A stretch of 64,000 bases of DNA from Rhodanobacter glycinis. Lineage in GTDB: Bacteria > Pseudomonadota > Gammaproteobacteria > Xanthomonadales > Rhodanobacteraceae. The stretch spans positions 526,964 through 590,963 of the forward strand of contig NZ_RCZB01000003.1 of NCBI RefSeq assembly GCF_006438785.1, read 5' to 3'. Under the pieces are notes generated by a model, which was given only the letters and a program-made list of their open reading frames with translations, did not search any database and was not told the DNA's origin. A program made the translations under genes and the position numbers. Shown one piece after another: positions 62,779-64,000 of this stretch. Within the stretch, counting starts at the first letter, position 1, and every line of letters begins with the position of its first letter.

Positions 62779-63073
62779 GTACTGTTTCTCGTTGGTCTGC
62801 GTGCCAGACGTGGAAGAAAAACTTCTGGACGCCCTGTTGACCGCCTTCAACGAGGAGGTCTTCACCAGTACGCCTACCTGCAGTCATGGCACCGCGATGG
62901 GGCGGCTGAGCCCTGCCGAGCAGGTCATGGGGCGCAGCCGTTCGGTTCTGGTGCAGATCCTGGTGAGCGATCCTGAAATGCAGACACTGCTGACTCTGCT
63001 GGCGGATGACTTCGCGGGTACGGGCATCCGCTACTGGGCCACACCGCTTACCCTCGAAGGAGAAGTCGCATGA
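62771..63073 (+). CDS. DUF3240 family protein
   Basis: This 100-residue cytosolic protein overlaps the end of the pump gene by eight bases. It shows the DUF3240 pattern: YCFSLVCVPDVEEKLLDALL, TAFNEEVFTS, SPAEQVMGRSRSVLVQILVS and TGIRYWATPLTLEGEV. The family is nearly always encoded inside czc/RND metal operons and has a PII-like ferredoxin fold; its exact role is unknown. Its stop overlaps the next start (ATGA). Confidence 0.88.
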   Translation: MDKYCFSLVCVPDVEEKLLDALLTAFNEEVFTSTPTCSHGTAMGRLSPAEQVMGRSRSVLVQILVSDPEMQTLLTLLADDFAGTGIRYWATPLTLEGEVA

Positions 63074-64000
63074 GGACCATCCTGTTCGTACTGCTGATGG
63101 GTCTTTGCACGGTGGGCCATGCCATGGAGGAAGTTCCCACACCAGCGGACCTGCCGTCGGCCATCGCGGCGAAAACCTGGATCGCGCAGGATCCGGCGGT
63201 GGTCGAGGCGCAGAGTGGGCGGATGGGGGCGGGGCATGCGGCGGGGATGCTTGCAGCCTCTCCCAATGAGTGGACCGTGAAAGGCTCCACGCAGCGCAGG
63301 AATTACACCAGCGGTCCCGCCTCGCGGGAATGGACGGCGGGGCTTGAGCGCACGGTGCGGCTGCCCGGCAAGAAGAAGCTGGACCGGCAACTCGGCGATG
63401 CCGGTATCGCACTGGCTGACGCGCAACTCGGTGAAGCCATTCAAGAAGCCGCGCGTGGGTTGGTCGATCTCTGGATGGGACGCCTGAGTGCGCGTCAGGC
63501 GCGCGCCTTCATGACGGAGCAGGTGCAACTGGCGAGGAGCAACCTCCAGGCGGTGCAGAAGCGCCACAAGGCAGGTGATGCGGCGGCGCTCGACGTGAAT
63601 GTGGCCGCGGCCGACCTCGCCGAGGTCGAGCAGGGCATGAGCGAGGCACTGGCCAGCGAAACCAAGGCCCAGGCACGACTCAACGTCCGGTTTCCCGGTG
63701 CCGCCGATGCCGAGCCGCCCATGCTCGGCCAGCCGGTCAAGCTGGAGGAGTCCGAGGCGGTCTGGAAGGATCGGGTACTGGCAGCCAGCGATCCGCTTCG
63801 GATGGCACAACTGCGCCTGGAGCAGGCGGAGCTCGCGGCCTCGCGCGCACGCGCGGACCGGTTGCCGGATCCCACGATCGGTCTGTATGCCGCGTCGGAA
63901 GCATTCAGCCGCGAGCGTATCGTTGGCGTCAGTGTCTCGATGCCCTTGCCAGGCAGCTACCGGACCGAGCGGCTGGGGCAAGCGCTGACGGAAGTGGATG
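63070..64000 (+). CDS. czcC: CzcC/TolC-family outer-membrane channel, 5' part
   Basis: The window holds the first 310 codons. An N-terminal signal (MRTILFVLLMGLCTVGHA) is followed by the TolC-type repeat of long helices: LPSAIAAKTWIAQDPAVVEA, an ARGLVDLWMGRLSARQARAF helix, RSNLQAVQKRHKAGDAAALD and the beta segment IVGVSVSMPLPGSYRTERLG. This channel would complete the tripartite B-A-C efflux pump. The order B-A-DUF3240-C differs from classical czcCBA. It runs off the right edge. Confidence 0.9.
   Translation, partial: MRTILFVLLMGLCTVGHAMEEVPTPADLPSAIAAKTWIAQDPAVVEAQSGRMGAGHAAGMLAASPNEWTVKGSTQRRNYTSGPASREWTAGLERTVRLPGKKKLDRQLGDAGIALADAQLGEAIQEAARGLVDLWMGRLSARQARAFMTEQVQLARSNLQAVQKRHKAGDAAALDVNVAAADLAEVEQGMSEALASETKAQARLNVRFPGAADAEPPMLGQPVKLEESEAVWKDRVLAASDPLRMAQLRLEQAELAASRARADRLPDPTIGLYAASEAFSRERIVGVSVSMPLPGSYRTERLGQALTEVD

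Overview
The window is a high-GC (roughly two thirds G+C by eye) chromosomal segment of a gammaproteobacterium. The order glyA-nrdR-ribD-ribE-ribBA-ribH-nusB-thiL-pgpA, the cstA-ybdD pair, the Xanthomonadales-style REP hairpins (CCCCTCTCCC...GGGAGAGGGG) and the czc-type metal operon suggest the Xanthomonadales, most likely Rhodanobacteraceae (Rhodanobacter/Dyella-like). This placement is inference from gene content, not from a search.

Layout. 1-6.2 kb is an accessory patch. It holds the start of an IS3-type transposase gene, small single-gene units (NTF2-like secreted protein, alpha/beta hydrolase, two small unknown proteins) separated by degenerate copies of a TGTCCGCTTCGGGTCG motif, a TetR regulator coupled to a frameshifted Lnt/nitrilase-like gene, an IS remnant, and the last ~50 codons of a lost Na+/H+ antiporter gene. 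6.2-17.5 kb is mostly housekeeping: ybdD-cstA, a DUF4197 protein, def, DUF427, an acyltransferase, pyrF, ettA, and a TetR/NmrA/aldo-keto reductase operon whose upstream region carries a perfect 18-bp inverted repeat. 17.6-27.1 kb is the conserved glyA/nrdR/riboflavin/nusB/thiL/pgpA block with an FMN riboswitch between ribD and ribE. 27.1-32.5 kb carries redox enzymes and regulators, including a methyltransferase and a TetR gene overlapping head to head.

32.6-56.5 kb is the most unusual part. A near-perfect sigma-54 promoter with an upstream palindrome precedes one MacA/YknX-like adaptor gene, one MacB/LolD-like ATPase gene and then fourteen FtsX-type permease genes arranged as seven tandem A-B pairs. 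They are followed by an NtrC-family response regulator, a small exported protein and an NtrY-like membrane histidine kinase. The simplest reading is a self-contained envelope-stress or export system: the kinase senses a signal, the regulator activates sigma-54 transcription, and one ATPase/adaptor serves a family of seven different permease heterodimers.

56.7-64 kb is a metal-resistance region: a DMT/EamA transporter with a histidine-rich tail, divergent from a small CxC/His protein, a CusB/CzcB adaptor, a CzcA-type RND pump, a DUF3240 protein and a CzcC outer-membrane channel that runs off the right edge.

No rRNA, tRNA or CRISPR array was seen.
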